Below, one piece after another: positions 8,509 through 19,305 of a stretch of DNA of 64,000 nt. The notes under the pieces were generated by a model that saw nothing but the letters and a program-made list of their open reading frames with translations, was not told the DNA's origin and did not search any database. Numbering within the stretch: the stretch's first letter is position 1; every line of letters starts with the position of its first letter. Made by a program: the position numbers and the translations under genes. This DNA is from Candidatus Cloacimonadota bacterium (GTDB lineage Bacteria > Cloacimonadota > Cloacimonadia > Cloacimonadales > Cloacimonadaceae): positions 1 through 64,000 of the forward strand of contig JASKKR010000002.1 in assembly GCA_030154085.1 (NCBI GenBank), written 5' to 3'.

Positions 8509-10645
8509 CCCGCTCCATAAGCATCTTGATTATCTTTATGGCGGCTGAGGGCAGTTGCGTGCCTGGTCCAAATATTGCAGAAGCACCATGCTCATACAGA
8601 AAGTCATAATCCGCTTGAGGAATGACTCCGCCTACGATTATCATGATATCTTCGCGATCAAGCTTTTTCAGCTCCTCTACGAGTTGTGGCAAGAGAGTCT
8701 TGTGTCCTCCCGCCAAAGAGCTCATGCCGATGATGTGGACGTCGTTTTCCACAGCTTGTCGGGCAGTTTCTTCCGGAGTCTGGAAAAGAGGGCCTACATC
8801 CACATCAAATCCCATATCGGCATAGGCTGTGGCTACAACTTTGGCACCACGATCGTGACCATCCTGCCCCATTTTGGCGATTAAAATGCGAGGACGACGA
8901 CCTTCTTCCGCGGCAAATTGATCTGTGAGAGATCTTACCTTTTCTATCTCGTCCATATTTGCGTACTCACTGCTGTAGACATTATTAATGAGTTTGATCT
9001 CAGCTTGATGACGTCCAAAGACTTTTTCCATGGCATATGAGATCTCACCAAGAGTGGCTCTTTTACGAGCCGCATCGATTGCTAATTCCAAAAGGTTGCC
9101 TTCTTTGCTTGCTGCTGCCTTGGTCAAAGCGTCTAAAGACTTTTGTACTTCGACTTCATTGCGAGACTTGCGCAGCAATTCCAGGCGCGCTAATTGAGCT
9201 GCAAGCACAGCGGTGTTGTCTATTTCCAAGGTTTCCAGAGGTTCTTCCTTGTCCAATTTATATTTATTGATCCCGACAATGGTTTCGGTTCCACTATCAA
9301 TCTTGGCTTGGCGTCTGGCAGCAGCTTCTTCGATGCGCATCTTAGGCAGTCCAGTCTGTATAGCTTTCGCCATACCACCAAGTTCTTCCACTTCCATGAT
9401 GTGTGCCCATGCGCGGGTCATTAAATCATGAGTGAGACTTTCTACGTAATATGATCCTCCCCAAGGATCGATCACGTTGCACACTCCGGTTTCGTGAGAG
9501 AGGTAAAGTTGAGTATTGCGGGCGATACGTGCGGAGAAATCGGTTGGTAATGCTATGGCTTCATCTAATGAGTTTGTATGTAGGCTCTGAGTATGACCCA
9601 TGGTCGCAGCAAGTGCTTCGATGCAGGTACGCGCGACGTTGTTGTAAGGGTCTTGCGCAGTAAGACTCCATCCCGAAGTTTGGGAATGAGTTCTAAGAGC
9701 CATGGACTTGGGATTTTGGGGATTGAAATCTTTGACAATCTTTGCCCAAAGCATTCTGGCGCTACGCAGCTTGGCTACTTCCATGAAGTAATTCATCCCC
9801 TCAGCCCAGAAGAAAGACAGACGGGGAGCAAAGACATCTATATCTATCCCAGCCCCAATACCTGTGCGAATATATTCCAGCCCATCGGCAAGAGTGTATG
9901 CCATCTCTAGATCAGCGGTTGCTCCAGCTTCATGCATATGGTATCCGGAGATACTTATACTGTTGAATTTGGGCATCTTCCGCGATGTGTAACTAAAGAT
10001 ATCGGCAATGATGCGCATTGATGCTTCCGGAGGGTAGATATAGGTATTGCGGACCATATATTCTTTAAGGATGTCATTTTGGATGGTGCCTTTCAACTGT
10101 TCCGGTTTGACACCTTGTTCCTCTGCGGCAACAATATAAAAAGCCATGATCGGGATGACCGCACCATTCATGGTCATGGATACACTCATCTCATCCAAAG
10201 GAATCTTGTCGAATAGAATCTTCATATCCAAAATGCTATCAACAGCCACTCCAGCTTTGCCAACGTCACTAACCACACGAGGATGATCAGAATCGTAGCC
10301 ACGATGAGTAGCCAAATCAAAGGCGATTGATAGTCCTTTTTGGCCCATGGCAAGATTGCGGCGATAGAAGGCATTGGATTCTTCGGCTGTGGAAAATCCG
10401 GCATATTGGCGAATCGTCCAAGGACGCTGAATATACATGCTCGCATATGGTCCTCTTAGATATGGGGCAATGCCGCTAAGATAGTCCAGATGCTCAAGAT
10501 TTTCAATGTCTTCTTGGCGATATATTGGTTTTACTGGAATCTGTTCATTGGTGTGCCAAACTCCAGATATTTCGGTCTTTGGGGCGTCAGCAATAGAACT
10601 CGTTTCTCTAAAATTCGGGTTTAGTTTGCTAAAATCAGGATTCAT
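8498..10645 (-). CDS. mutB: Methylmalonyl-CoA mutase large (catalytic) subunit
   Basis: This 715-aa subunit interconverts methylmalonyl-CoA and succinyl-CoA with adenosylcobalamin. The N-terminal barrel has [13 protein letters not shown] and the substrate loop region; the C-terminal cobalamin domain has the base-off ligand motif GQDGHDRG (DxHxxG) and GGVIPQ. Length fits the family. GGAGG lies 8 nt before the ATG at 10645. It overlaps the upstream mutA stop by one base and the downstream meaB by 11 nt. Epimerase, carboxylase/decarboxylase and CoA-transferase genes needed for a propionate pathway are not in the window. Confidence 0.97.
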   Translation of the reverse strand: MNPDFSKLNPNFRETSSIADAPKTEISGVWHTNEQIPVKPIYRQEDIENLEHLDYLSGIAPYLRGPYASMYIQRPWTIRQYAGFSTAEESNAFYRRNLAMGQKGLSIAFDLATHRGYDSDHPRVVSDVGKAGVAVDSILDMKILFDKIPLDEMSVSMTMNGAVIPIMAFYIVAAEEQGVKPEQLKGTIQNDILKEYMVRNTYIYPPEASMRIIADIFSYTSRKMPKFNSISISGYHMHEAGATADLEMAYTLADGLEYIRTGIGAGIDIDVFAPRLSFFWAEGMNYFMEVAKLRSARMLWAKIVKDFNPQNPKSMALRTHSQTSGWSLTAQDPYNNVARTCIEALAATMGHTQSLHTNSLDEAIALPTDFSARIARNTQLYLSHETGVCNVIDPWGGSYYVESLTHDLMTRAWAHIMEVEELGGMAKAIQTGLPKMRIEEAAARRQAKIDSGTETIVGINKYKLDKEEPLETLEIDNTAVLAAQLARLELLRKSRNEVEVQKSLDALTKAAASKEGNLLELAIDAARKRATLGEISYAMEKVFGRHQAEIKLINNVYSSEYANMDEIEKVRSLTDQFAAEEGRRPRILIAKMGQDGHDRGAKVVATAYADMGFDVDVGPLFQTPEETARQAVENDVHIIGMSSLAGGHKTLLPQLVEELKKLDREDIMIIVGGVIPQADYDFLYEHGASAIFGPGTQLPSAAIKIIKMLMERDEK

Positions 10646-12540
10646 TAATACACCTCCAATTTTTCTGCCAGCGCTTTTAGAGTATCATAAGCATTTGCCC
10701 GAATATGAATAAAGAGATCTATGCCGGCTGCTTTGTATTCCTCAACCTTATCCTTGGGATATCCCGCTAGGATGAGAGTCTTAGACTTGATCTTGGAACA
10801 GATCTTGGGCACTAAGAAAACATAGTTCTCATCCGTGCTGCAAATGCAAAAAGCATCAGCATCAGCATCAGAAGCATTAACCGCAGCTATGGCTTCATCG
10901 GCATCAGCAAAAGCCTCATCACCAAGCACCGTGTATCCACCCACTTGGAAAAATCCAGAAGCAAAATCAGCACGTGCCTTATATTCTGGCACAGTCCCAA
11001 TATTTAACAACATAATCTTTGGTGATTTTGCCGAAATTCGACGTCTGAGATCTTCAAACGAGGCCACAATTCGCAGCTTGGGTAGAGCTCCATTGTCCAA
11101 ACTCACTTCAGCTTTGGATTGGTCTGGCGTTCTAGGTTTATATTCTGCTATCGCCACATCATCAGGATTTGCATACATATTTACACCCACGAAGACATCC
11201 CGACGTCTGTGCACTGCGTCAATGCGAGCTTGGGCAACCTGTTCGATCATTTTATGAATCTTCCCAGATCTCAAAGAGCGCACCATGCCACCGGCAGCCT
11301 CGATCTCTTGCATGATCTTCCATGCAATCTCTGCCAATTCTGCAGTGAGACTTTCGATGTAATAACAACCACCGGCGGGATCAACGACCTTAGAGAAATG
11401 GGCTTCTTCTCCCAATATCAGCTGCTGGTTGCGAGCGATGCGACGAGCGAATGGATTATCCTGTTTCACAACTCCATCAAACGAATCTGTTTCAAGACTA
11501 TCGACTCCGCCTATGACTCCGGAGAAGCTTTCTGTAGTTGTCCGCAGCATGTTTACATAGAGGTCATAAGTGCTTTTGTTTGAATATGCGGTCTTGCCAT
11601 GGATCCAGACCTTACACACTTCCGGACTAGCTCCAAAAGCTTTCATCATCTCTGCCCAGATCAATCTAAATGCCCGGATCTTGGCGATTTCCATAAAGAA
11701 ATTCGAGCCCAAAGAGAGTTTTACTGCAAAAAGTTTGGCTATGGTATCAATATCCATACCGCTATTTTGCAGACCCTGTATATAACCGATGGCTGTGCTT
11801 AGGACCATTGCCAATTCTTGAGCAGAAGAGGCTCCAGCAGCTTCATAGACAGTGCCATCGATGATAAAGCTGCGTAATCCCGGAGATCTATTTGCCCGAT
11901 CGATTACGGAATCTGATACTTTCTGCCAAACATCATGAAGCGGCATACTCAAGTATCCTTTGCGAGCAAATTCCCCGGTGGGATCGTAGCCCAAGCAGCC
12001 AATCAAATCACGTAGTGAGCCTCCTTGACGAGTGATATATTCGTCCAAAAAGCCTAATAAATCGGGATCATCAATATCCATTTGAATAAAAAGCGGAGCA
12101 GCTTTAAGATCAATCCCATCCAAGATAGTTTCCAGATCTTTGCTGCTTCTGATCCTGATTCCATCGGGATAGTCGTCATGCTTGAGGCGTAGATTCACCA
12201 TGTTCAGCCCCCGCATCAGCTCGTCTTTAAGATTCTCATTGAGCTCTTTCAAATTACTGATGGTCTGGGCTTGAGCCACATACCAACCTTCTTCGATGAG
12301 CTTTTGGGGATCATTGCCGCGCACATAAGGTAATTGCCCAGGTTCGCTCTCAGCGAACCGAAGGTCCTTGATATCTTCTTTCCGATATATCGGATTAAGA
12401 ATAATCCCCTCATATGTCGATTTCTTCATTACTTTGTCGTAATCTGCTCCTTTAAGTGAGTCGATCACGAGCTTTTTCCAATCTTCCCACTTTGGAGGCG
12501 GGAAGTATTCCTTTAAGTTCAACTGCTCTTTAGTTTTCAC
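10645..12540 (-). CDS. mutA: Methylmalonyl-CoA mutase small subunit
   Basis: This 631-aa paralogue of the large subunit has the same barrel-plus-Rossmann layout, but its C-terminal domain lacks DxHxxG, as expected for the non-catalytic partner of the heterodimer. The start is GTG at 12540, with AAAGGAG about 9 nt upstream, giving [20 protein letters not shown]. The gene sits 15 nt after the phosphoglycerate-kinase-like gene and overlaps mutB by one base, so pgk-mutA-mutB-meaB is very likely one transcript. Confidence 0.95.
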   Translation of the reverse strand: MKTKEQLNLKEYFPPPKWEDWKKLVIDSLKGADYDKVMKKSTYEGIILNPIYRKEDIKDLRFAESEPGQLPYVRGNDPQKLIEEGWYVAQAQTISNLKELNENLKDELMRGLNMVNLRLKHDDYPDGIRIRSSKDLETILDGIDLKAAPLFIQMDIDDPDLLGFLDEYITRQGGSLRDLIGCLGYDPTGEFARKGYLSMPLHDVWQKVSDSVIDRANRSPGLRSFIIDGTVYEAAGASSAQELAMVLSTAIGYIQGLQNSGMDIDTIAKLFAVKLSLGSNFFMEIAKIRAFRLIWAEMMKAFGASPEVCKVWIHGKTAYSNKSTYDLYVNMLRTTTESFSGVIGGVDSLETDSFDGVVKQDNPFARRIARNQQLILGEEAHFSKVVDPAGGCYYIESLTAELAEIAWKIMQEIEAAGGMVRSLRSGKIHKMIEQVAQARIDAVHRRRDVFVGVNMYANPDDVAIAEYKPRTPDQSKAEVSLDNGALPKLRIVASFEDLRRRISAKSPKIMLLNIGTVPEYKARADFASGFFQVGGYTVLGDEAFADADEAIAAVNASDADADAFCICSTDENYVFLVPKICSKIKSKTLILAGYPKDKVEEYKAAGIDLFIHIRANAYDTLKALAEKLEVY

Positions 12541-12555
12541 GCGTTTGAACTCCTT

Positions 12556-13845
12556 TTATGTTTCTTTTATTAAAGCTTGTACAGGTTCCATGCCATAGGG
12601 TGAGTGATTTTGAATAGCCGTGAGGATTGCACCTCCGCCTGTGAAAAAATAGTATAGATCATCGTTTTTGGCTTGAGCAAAGATTCCGGGAAGATATGTG
12701 CCAAAATCTTGGATTGTATCTCCGCCGCCATAGAGTTTTTGAGCCATGGTGTTTTTATGAATCAAGCGATACATAGCCATACTTCCTTCAGGAAAGAGAT
12801 CAGTATAGCCCATCACGGCATTAACAAAAATGCTCCCAGCCTGCATAAAGATCTTGATTATTTCCTCCTGTTCAAAGGACTCTGCAGCTACATCAAGGAT
12901 AAAACCTATTGGTTCTGATTGGTCCCATGCCTTGAGGTCATGAATGTGGTATATATCCCAGCTATCCTCTTCTCGTTTATCTGGGAAAGATGATAGCACC
13001 ACATAAGGAAGCTCCACGATCTTTGCCGCATGATCTTTGCTATCTGTAATAAATTTTTGCGCCGCAGCGACATCTTCCTCGGTTACTCCAGAGATATTGA
13101 TGCCATATTTTGCTGATAGATATGCATTGTATATCACTCCACCCAATACGAGATGATCAGCTATTTCGATCAATGCCGAAAGAGACCCAATCTTTGTTGT
13201 AAACTTATTTCCTCCCACTACCGCCACAAGGGGACGTTTAGGTGAAAATATTTTATCTAAATTACTCACTTCCTTTTGCATCAAGAGACCGGCATATGAA
13301 GGCAGATACTTGGTGACGTTATAGGTACTTGCATGAGGCTGCCAGCTTCCAAAAGCGTCATTCACATATATATCCGCATAGTTAGCCAGAGCTTGTGCCA
13401 ATTTATCTGTGTCTTCATCTTTGGTTTCTTCCCCTTTAAACCAACGTGTATTAGGCAGATAAAGATAATCAATTGCTCCAGCTTTGAGCTCTTTCACAGC
13501 CTTACCAAGGGGAGATAGGTCGGTAATTCCTAAGCCATCTTGTATCGAGAGAGCTGGAATCATCCCTTTAAGCATCAACTTCGAATCCAAATATTCCACG
13601 ATAGGATCCACCGCATCGTCCTTCGAAATATTGATCTTTCCAGTATGCTTGTCATATGGTCGTCCCACGTGGGTCATCAGGATGGGTAAACCACCCTTTT
13701 TGAAGATGTGAAACAAAGTAGGAATTGTGGCATCAATGCGCATTGTGTCTTTGATCTTGCCTTTCTTGACCACATTGTGATCCATTCGGACAAGCACAAC
13801 TTTGCCATTTAGATCCACATCTAAGATGCTCGGCAGTGTAATCAT
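12556..13845 (-). CDS. Divergent phosphoglycerate kinase homologue
   Basis: This 429-aa protein (normal PGK is about 395) keeps most of the PGK frame: VRMDHNV, THVGRP, PNTRWFKGEE, NDAFG, GGNKFTTKIG, GGGDT and TGGG. Several key places differ. The segment after DAFG reads SWQPHAS instead of the usual (A/T)AHRAHAS, so the conserved substrate-binding Arg is gone, and the GPMG motif reads AVMG. It may be a PGK that tolerates these changes, or a relative acting on another acyl phosphate. It heads the methylmalonyl-CoA mutase operon, which is unusual for a glycolytic gene. PGK-superfamily membership is secure; 3-phosphoglycerate specificity is not. Confidence 0.8.
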   Translation of the reverse strand: MITLPSILDVDLNGKVVLVRMDHNVVKKGKIKDTMRIDATIPTLFHIFKKGGLPILMTHVGRPYDKHTGKINISKDDAVDPIVEYLDSKLMLKGMIPALSIQDGLGITDLSPLGKAVKELKAGAIDYLYLPNTRWFKGEETKDEDTDKLAQALANYADIYVNDAFGSWQPHASTYNVTKYLPSYAGLLMQKEVSNLDKIFSPKRPLVAVVGGNKFTTKIGSLSALIEIADHLVLGGVIYNAYLSAKYGINISGVTEEDVAAAQKFITDSKDHAAKIVELPYVVLSSFPDKREEDSWDIYHIHDLKAWDQSEPIGFILDVAAESFEQEEIIKIFMQAGSIFVNAVMGYTDLFPEGSMAMYRLIHKNTMAQKLYGGGDTIQDFGTYLPGIFAQAKNDDLYYFFTGGGAILTAIQNHSPYGMEPVQALIKET

Positions 13846-13890
13846 ATTTATACTCCAACCAGTATTTTAGGTCTCAATGACCACAAAAAT

Positions 13891-13920
13891 ATAGCTTCGC
13901 ATAGAAGCTTAAAAAGTCAA
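13891..13920 (-). promoter_or_regulatory. Hairpin / possible -35 between trpS and the PGK-mutase operon
   Basis: On the minus strand TTGACT (13920-13915) precedes a 6-bp perfect inverted repeat AGCTTC-TATGC-GAAGCT (13909-13893) and then an ATATTTTTG tract. It could be a weak intrinsic terminator for trpS, or an operator within the promoter of the pgk-mutAB-meaB operon. The sequence does not decide between them. Confidence 0.35.
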
Positions 13921-13955
13921 GCATTTTCTTATATTATAATGCAAAATGAAATCGC

Positions 13956-14951
13956 TCATTCTATGCCGATAATTCTTCTGATTTGCGATATCTTGGCTGC
14001 AGCCAGCTCTCTGGCTTTTGCACTTCCTTCCCTTAGCACTTGCTGGATATATCCTGGATCATCCATAAGTTCTTCATACCTTTCTCGATAGGGAGTCAAT
14101 ACCGCATTCATCTGTTCAAAAAGTTTTTGTTTGGCATATCCCCAGCCCATCCCTCCAGCGATATACTTAGCGCGTAGCTCTTCCACCTGAGCGGGCTCCG
14201 CGAAGCACTTGTACAAAGCAAAAACGCTGCAGCTTTCGGGATCTTTAGGCTCTTCTACACTTTGTGAATTTGTGACAATCTTCATGACAAGCTTACGCAG
14301 CTTCTTTTCGGGTGCAAAAAGCGGTATGATATTGCCATAGCTCTTGCTCATTTTGCGCCCATCCAAGCCTACAACAGTCTTGACGGTGTCATGTGCCAGC
14401 GCTTGAGGCAGTTTAAAGGCTTGTTGCTGGTAAATATGATTAAAGCTTTGCGCGATGTCAGCCGCCATCTCAACATGCTGAAATTGATCGTTACCAACCG
14501 GTACAAGATCTGTATCAAAGAGTAAGATGTCAGCCGCCATCAAAACAGGATAGGTATAGAGCCCCATATTCACCCCATCATCCGGATCTTTGCCAGCTTC
14601 AGCATTTGACTTCAGCATTGCCTTATACGCATGAGCCCTGTTCATGAGCCCTTTGGGAGTAAAAGCCAAAAGAACAGTCAGCAGCTCAAATGTTTGAGGA
14701 ACATCACTTTGCCGATAAAAGAGTACTTGCTCCGGATCCAAACCGCAGGCTAACCAAGCAGCAGCGATCTCAAGGGTCATGGAGCGGATTTCGTCCGGAT
14801 CCTTACAACTATTTAGAGCATGATAATCTGCAATAAAATAGCGAGCTTCACATTTCTGGCTCAGCTCAAGAGCTGGCTTGATCGCTCCCAAATAATTCCC
14901 TATATGGGGGACACCTGTCGGTTTGATTCCTGTTAGTGCTATTTTCTTCAT
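13956..14951 (-). CDS. trpS: Tryptophanyl-tRNA synthetase
   Basis: This 331-aa class I aminoacyl-tRNA synthetase charges tRNA-Trp in the cytoplasm. The HIGH-type motif is PHIGNYLGA near residue 15 and the KMSKS motif is present unchanged in GRKMSKSYGN. GNDQFQHVEMAADIA is typical of TrpRS. Length is normal. Spacing to rimO upstream is 25 nt, so it is probably the end of the M18-DUF1015-rimO-trpS run. Confidence 0.97.
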   Translation of the reverse strand: MKKIALTGIKPTGVPHIGNYLGAIKPALELSQKCEARYFIADYHALNSCKDPDEIRSMTLEIAAAWLACGLDPEQVLFYRQSDVPQTFELLTVLLAFTPKGLMNRAHAYKAMLKSNAEAGKDPDDGVNMGLYTYPVLMAADILLFDTDLVPVGNDQFQHVEMAADIAQSFNHIYQQQAFKLPQALAHDTVKTVVGLDGRKMSKSYGNIIPLFAPEKKLRKLVMKIVTNSQSVEEPKDPESCSVFALYKCFAEPAQVEELRAKYIAGGMGWGYAKQKLFEQMNAVLTPYRERYEELMDDPGYIQQVLREGSAKARELAAAKISQIRRIIGIE

Positions 14952-14976
14952 TTGCTAACCTTTAATTTTGGAATAA

Positions 14977-16272
14977 CTATATCTTTTCACACCATAGTTC
15001 ATCCGTAAGTGCGTCCACTACTTCTACTTCCACCAAGATAGGATCTTGAGGTGATAGCCCTTGAACATATGCTATCCCATCAATCTCGGGAGCTTGAAAC
15101 CATAGTCTTCCCCAAAATGCTTCTAAACTATCGTCATAGCCTTCTATCAGCATTTGCTGATGAGTACCCACAAATGCTTGCATCTTATCTTCTTTAGCTT
15201 CAGCGATTTTGATGGCAAGCTCCGTCTCCAGATGCTCTCTTTTATCCCAGTCAAAATCCTCCGGATGATTGTAGCTAATTCCTTCTTTTTCAGGTGAATA
15301 GCCAAAGACTCCCGCATGAAGAATATCAACTTCCTCCAGGAACTTCCCGATGAGGGCTCGCTCATCAGCAGTCTCAGTCGGATAGCCCACCATAAATGTC
15401 GTGCGAAAGACAGCTTCCGGAAGTGCATGCTTGATATGATCAAATAGAGACTTCAGCTCGTTATAGCCCTTTTTACGATTCATGAGGTGAATGATCCTAT
15501 CGCATACATGCTGGATCGGAATATCAAAGTAAGGCAGTAGTTTGGGATACTTCTTCCAGAGCTCTGTCCACTCGAGTTCAAAATGATCTGGGTGCATATA
15601 CATGATGCGGATCCAGTCATAATCGGGCAAGTCATGGAGTGCTTCGATCAATTGAGGCAAAGCCTTTTCACCATATAGATCTGTCCCATACATACAACTA
15701 TCTTGGGCGATAAGCACCAGCTCCCGTCCGCGTCCGGAAAGTGCTTGTGCTTCTTCCACCAGCTTCTCTATCGGTTCTGAGGTCAGCTTCCCTCGGATGG
15801 AAGGAATCATACAATAGCTACAGTAATTTTCACAACCATCCGATATCCTAAGATATACATGCTGTCCACCCTGCAGAGCTTGCCTTTCGGCTGGAATCTT
15901 AAATCGGGGTTTTGCTCCCTTAGGTAAACAGGACTGCAAGAGATATGCTTCAAAAGCATCAAAATCTTTGAGTTCTATCCACTTATCGACTTCTGGAAAT
16001 TTCTCTTGAAACTCTTTAAGCCCGCGTTTAGTAACACATCCAGTCACAACCAATTTCGTGGTTTGGGAATTAATAGTCTTGCTGAGCTCAGAAAGCACAG
16101 CATCAAGCTCACTTAATGATGCGGCCAAAAAGGCACAACTATTCACAAGCACCAGATCAGCATCTTCTGGTTGAAGTGTTTCACGAAAGCCATATTTTTT
16201 GAGGATAGCAGTAAATCTCTCGCTATCTACCAGATTCTTAGCACATCCCAGACTTTCAACAAAGTATTTCAT
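14977..16272 (-). CDS. rimO: Ribosomal protein S12 methylthiotransferase RimO
   Basis: This 431-aa radical SAM methylthiotransferase adds a methylthio group to an Asp of ribosomal protein S12. The order is an N-terminal UPF0004 domain (MKYFVESLGCAKNLVDSE, with further cluster cysteines in NSCAF and VTGCVTKRG), a radical SAM core with CENYCSYC (CxxxCxxC), and a C-terminal TRAM domain. SLGCAKNLVDSE is characteristic of RimO rather than MiaB. Its ATG overlaps the DUF1015 gene stop by one base. Confidence 0.95.
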   Translation of the reverse strand: MKYFVESLGCAKNLVDSERFTAILKKYGFRETLQPEDADLVLVNSCAFLAASLSELDAVLSELSKTINSQTTKLVVTGCVTKRGLKEFQEKFPEVDKWIELKDFDAFEAYLLQSCLPKGAKPRFKIPAERQALQGGQHVYLRISDGCENYCSYCMIPSIRGKLTSEPIEKLVEEAQALSGRGRELVLIAQDSCMYGTDLYGEKALPQLIEALHDLPDYDWIRIMYMHPDHFELEWTELWKKYPKLLPYFDIPIQHVCDRIIHLMNRKKGYNELKSLFDHIKHALPEAVFRTTFMVGYPTETADERALIGKFLEEVDILHAGVFGYSPEKEGISYNHPEDFDWDKREHLETELAIKIAEAKEDKMQAFVGTHQQMLIEGYDDSLEAFWGRLWFQAPEIDGIAYVQGLSPQDPILVEVEVVDALTDELWCEKI

Positions 16273-17522
16273 TATTTTAGTAAATGAATAAAGAGTCCGC
16301 TGCGCAGTTTAGGCTCAAACCAGGTAGATTTTGGAGGCATGATCTGTCCGGCATCCGCAATCCCGATAAGCTCATCCATTGAAGTGGGATACATAGCGAA
16401 TGCCACTTTTTCTTTACCACTATCAACGCGTTTAGTCAACTCGCCCAAACCGCGAATACCGCCCACGAAATCTATGCGATCATCAGTGCGAGGATCTTCA
16501 ATTCCCAGAATTGGTTGCAGAAGATTCTTTTGCAAGATTGACACATCGAGGTTTTCAACCACATCATTTTCATCCCAAGTTCCGGATTTAGGACTCAAAA
16601 AATACCATTTCCCTGCCAGATACATACTGATCTGATGATGATGCAAAGGTGCATAATTTTCACCAGCAGGTACCTCCCTTACTTCCCATTTCTCTTTGAC
16701 CTTGGTGATGAATTCTGCTTCACTCATTCCGTGTAAATCCTTCACCACGCGGTTATAGTCAAAGATTTTCAGTTGATTGTCTGGAAAGATCACTGCCATA
16801 ATATAGTTAAATTCTTCTTCGCCTGTATAGCCGGGATGCTGTTCCCGTCGCATGAGTCCTACTTTAGCAGCGCTCGCTGTACGGTGATGACCATCTGCCA
16901 CATACAGATAAGGCAGATTGGCAAATGTCTTTTGAATGACTGCTTGATCCTGGAGATCATCAATCAACCAAAGTGTGTGTCCGATCCCATCATCAGATAC
17001 AAAGTCATATTCGGGCTTGGTATTTTTACATATTTTATCGACTATTTTGTCGATAGTCTCTTGGTGGCGATAAGTGAAAAATACTGGAGAAGACTGTGCA
17101 TCGCAAGTGTCCACGTGGTGGATGCGATCTGCTTCTTTAGCAGCACGGGTAAGTTCGTGCTTTTTGATCGTTCCATCCATATATTCGTCGACGGAACAGA
17201 GCCCGACCAGACCATATTGTTCGCGGGAATCCATGGTGAGCCGATAGATATAATACATCGGCTTATCATCCTGAAACATATACCCATCAGAGATATATTT
17301 ATAAAGGTTTTCTCTGGCTTTCGCATAGACCTTGGGATCATAAAGATTTGTCCCTTCGGGTAGATCAACCTCTGCTTTTTCCACATGTAAAAAGCTAAGA
17401 GGATTTTTCTTAACTTCCAGACGAGCCTCGTCCGAATCCATCACATCATAAGGCAGAGAGGCGATGTCCCGAGCTTTGTCCGGAACAGGACGCACTGCTT
17501 TGAAAGGTTTGAAAATTGCCAT
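16272..17522 (-). CDS. DUF1015 family protein
   Basis: This 416-aa soluble protein opens with FKPFKAVRPVPDKARDIASLPYDV, the signature start of the DUF1015 family, and contains YVADGHHRTASAAKVG, an H-rich motif near residue 205 conserved in that family. The biochemical role is not established as far as I know; family members often lie near serine or amino-acid metabolism genes. Here the neighbours are RimO and an aminopeptidase, which does not narrow the function. There is no signal peptide or membrane segment. Confidence 0.88.
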   Translation of the reverse strand: MAIFKPFKAVRPVPDKARDIASLPYDVMDSDEARLEVKKNPLSFLHVEKAEVDLPEGTNLYDPKVYAKARENLYKYISDGYMFQDDKPMYYIYRLTMDSREQYGLVGLCSVDEYMDGTIKKHELTRAAKEADRIHHVDTCDAQSSPVFFTYRHQETIDKIVDKICKNTKPEYDFVSDDGIGHTLWLIDDLQDQAVIQKTFANLPYLYVADGHHRTASAAKVGLMRREQHPGYTGEEEFNYIMAVIFPDNQLKIFDYNRVVKDLHGMSEAEFITKVKEKWEVREVPAGENYAPLHHHQISMYLAGKWYFLSPKSGTWDENDVVENLDVSILQKNLLQPILGIEDPRTDDRIDFVGGIRGLGELTKRVDSGKEKVAFAMYPTSMDELIGIADAGQIMPPKSTWFEPKLRSGLFIHLLK

Positions 17523-17547
17523 GTCTTACCTCGACTATTATCGTTTT

Positions 17548-18819
17548 TTATGAAAAATAGTTTTTAAGAACCTTGATCAAATCCAAATGGTCTTTGATCC
17601 CCGCTGTCTCGCGGATTGAGTGCATTGCCCACATGGGATTGCCAATATCCACTGTAAGAATGCCAAGTTTAGTTGCCACAATAGGACCAACTGTTGTGGA
17701 ACAGGGCATATCGCTGCGTACCAGAAATTCCTGATGCTGAACTTTCGCCTTTGTACAAAGCTCTATGAAGCGAATACTGCTCTCTGCGGAAGAAGCGTAG
17801 CTTAAGTTTACATTACGTTTAATTACGGGTCCATTGTTCATCTTGGGACTGTAGTTTGGCTCATACTTTTCGGCATAAGCTGGATGATAGGCATGTGCCA
17901 TATCAGCAGAGATCATATACGAATTTCTGAGAGCACGATAAAAATCTTCACGACTGCCGTCTTGTGCTAAATTAATGCGCTCCAAGATCTCAGAGAGAAG
18001 AGAGGAAGCAGCCCCCTCAGGACTTTGGCTGCCTATCTCTTCATTATCAAAAAACACTCCGATAGAAGTCTGTTTGGGAGCTTTGGCTTCTATCAATCCG
18101 GTAAGAATGGCATGAGTCATGGCAAGATTGTCCAATCTCCCACTCACGATCATTTCAGAATTTATCCCTGTCAGTCTTGCTCCAGTCGGGTCATATAAAT
18201 ATAGATCCATCTCCACGATGGAATCCTCTTTGGTGTCCAGAGCCTTAGCTATCAAGCTTTTTAAAGGATTCCCCTCAAAAGAATCTACACTGAGTATTGC
18301 CAACAGATGTGTCTGAGCATTATATTGAAAGCCTTTGTTTATCTCACGGTTCATATGTAATGCAGCATTGGGGATAATAGCAATCGGATCTTTGATGTCT
18401 ACAAAACGAGTCTCATAACTGCCCTGATTTTTAATAAGCACTTTCCCGCTGATGCTAAGCTCCCGATCTAACCACGTGTGGATAATAGGACTACCATAGA
18501 CTTCTACGCCGACACGACATACTGATTTATCCTGTTGCAAGCTTTCGGGCTTGATCTTGAAAGCTGGACTGTCAATATGGCTAGAAGCCATCGTAAAGCC
18601 GTGCTCAGCAAGATTATGACTACCTATCACAAAAGCTATGATAGCAGTATTCATGCGGCGAATATAATATTTCCCATTCTCTTTCAACACAAAAGGTTCA
18701 CTCTCGTTAAGCTCCACGAAACCAGCATTATCCAATCTCTCAGCGATCTGCATACTAGCCAAATAGCGGCTGTTGCTGCTATCCAGAAAGTTCATGAAGT
18801 CCATGATCTGTTTGTCCAT
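17548..18819 (-). CDS. apeB: M18 family aspartyl aminopeptidase
   Basis: This 423-aa cytoplasmic zinc aminopeptidase of the M18 family removes acidic N-terminal residues from peptides. Metal and active-site motifs are visible: ASSHIDSPAFKIKP (H, D), FFDNEEIGSQSPEGA (catalytic/metal E-E) and SADMAHAYHP (D, H). GGAGAG lies 9 nt before the ATG. It is the first gene of the minus-strand run ending in trpS. The peptide-catabolic role would fit an amino-acid-fermenting lifestyle; that is inference. Confidence 0.93.
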   Translation of the reverse strand: MDKQIMDFMNFLDSSNSRYLASMQIAERLDNAGFVELNESEPFVLKENGKYYIRRMNTAIIAFVIGSHNLAEHGFTMASSHIDSPAFKIKPESLQQDKSVCRVGVEVYGSPIIHTWLDRELSISGKVLIKNQGSYETRFVDIKDPIAIIPNAALHMNREINKGFQYNAQTHLLAILSVDSFEGNPLKSLIAKALDTKEDSIVEMDLYLYDPTGARLTGINSEMIVSGRLDNLAMTHAILTGLIEAKAPKQTSIGVFFDNEEIGSQSPEGAASSLLSEILERINLAQDGSREDFYRALRNSYMISADMAHAYHPAYAEKYEPNYSPKMNNGPVIKRNVNLSYASSAESSIRFIELCTKAKVQHQEFLVRSDMPCSTTVGPIVATKLGILTVDIGNPMWAMHSIRETAGIKDHLDLIKVLKNYFS

Positions 18820-18853
18820 AATATCATCTCTCCAAGCTGTTAGTCTATAATGT

Positions 18854-18883
18854 CAAATATTTTAAACCTGCAGTTTATGTCAA
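18854..18883 (-). promoter_or_regulatory. Promoter candidate for apeB
   Basis: Minus-strand TTGACA (18883-18878), a 17-nt spacer, then ATATTTG (18860-18854). The T of TG is 28 nt from the first base of TTGACA. It lies about 60 nt before the apeB start. Confidence 0.5.
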
Positions 18884-19009
18884 GATGATCCCGTCAATAT
18901 AATGGATGACATGCCTAAAATAATTCGAGGCTAACACGAAATCGGAGATTCTGGTTTTATGCCAACTACCCAGCATTGTTTTTGAGGATCTCCTTTTGGG
19001 TGGCGGTGC

Positions 19010-19116
19010 AATGCACTTCACATCGCTGTAACTCCTTATTTTCCCGTTTCTTGCTCACTTCCCAAATGAGCGAGAAACGGGGAAGGCATGAAGTGTGCTA
19101 CTTTTCCAAGCACTTA
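19010..19116 (+). repeat. 107-bp dispersed intergenic repeat, copy A
   Basis: It aligns without gaps to the copy at 36705-36811 and, in reverse, to 55750-55856. The core is a long hairpin: CCCGTTTCTTGCTCA pairs with TGAGCGAGAAACGGG (14 of 15 Watson-Crick plus one wobble). A second small stem follows around CTACTTTT. No coding capacity is seen. It lies in the apeB-gcvPA intergenic region. Confidence 0.85.
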
Positions 19117-19305
19117 CGGCTCTTATTTAGAGCCCAATTGCAAGGGAAGTCAACTATCTGATACTTCCTTTAATATGTCTGATCTCTTAAAGTTGAATTG
19201 CATCACCCTTGGAGATGAAGCTGATCAATTTTACATAGACCAGGTCTTGGCGGGATTGAGCAAATATTCTCGCTATTTGTTCTCACGCTACAAACTAAAA
19301 TTGTA

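Noticed and set aside
12556-13845. Plain assignment as glycolytic pgk
   Set aside because: Loss of the conserved Arg motif and GPMG motif, plus the operon context, makes the exact substrate doubtful, so no gene symbol is given.
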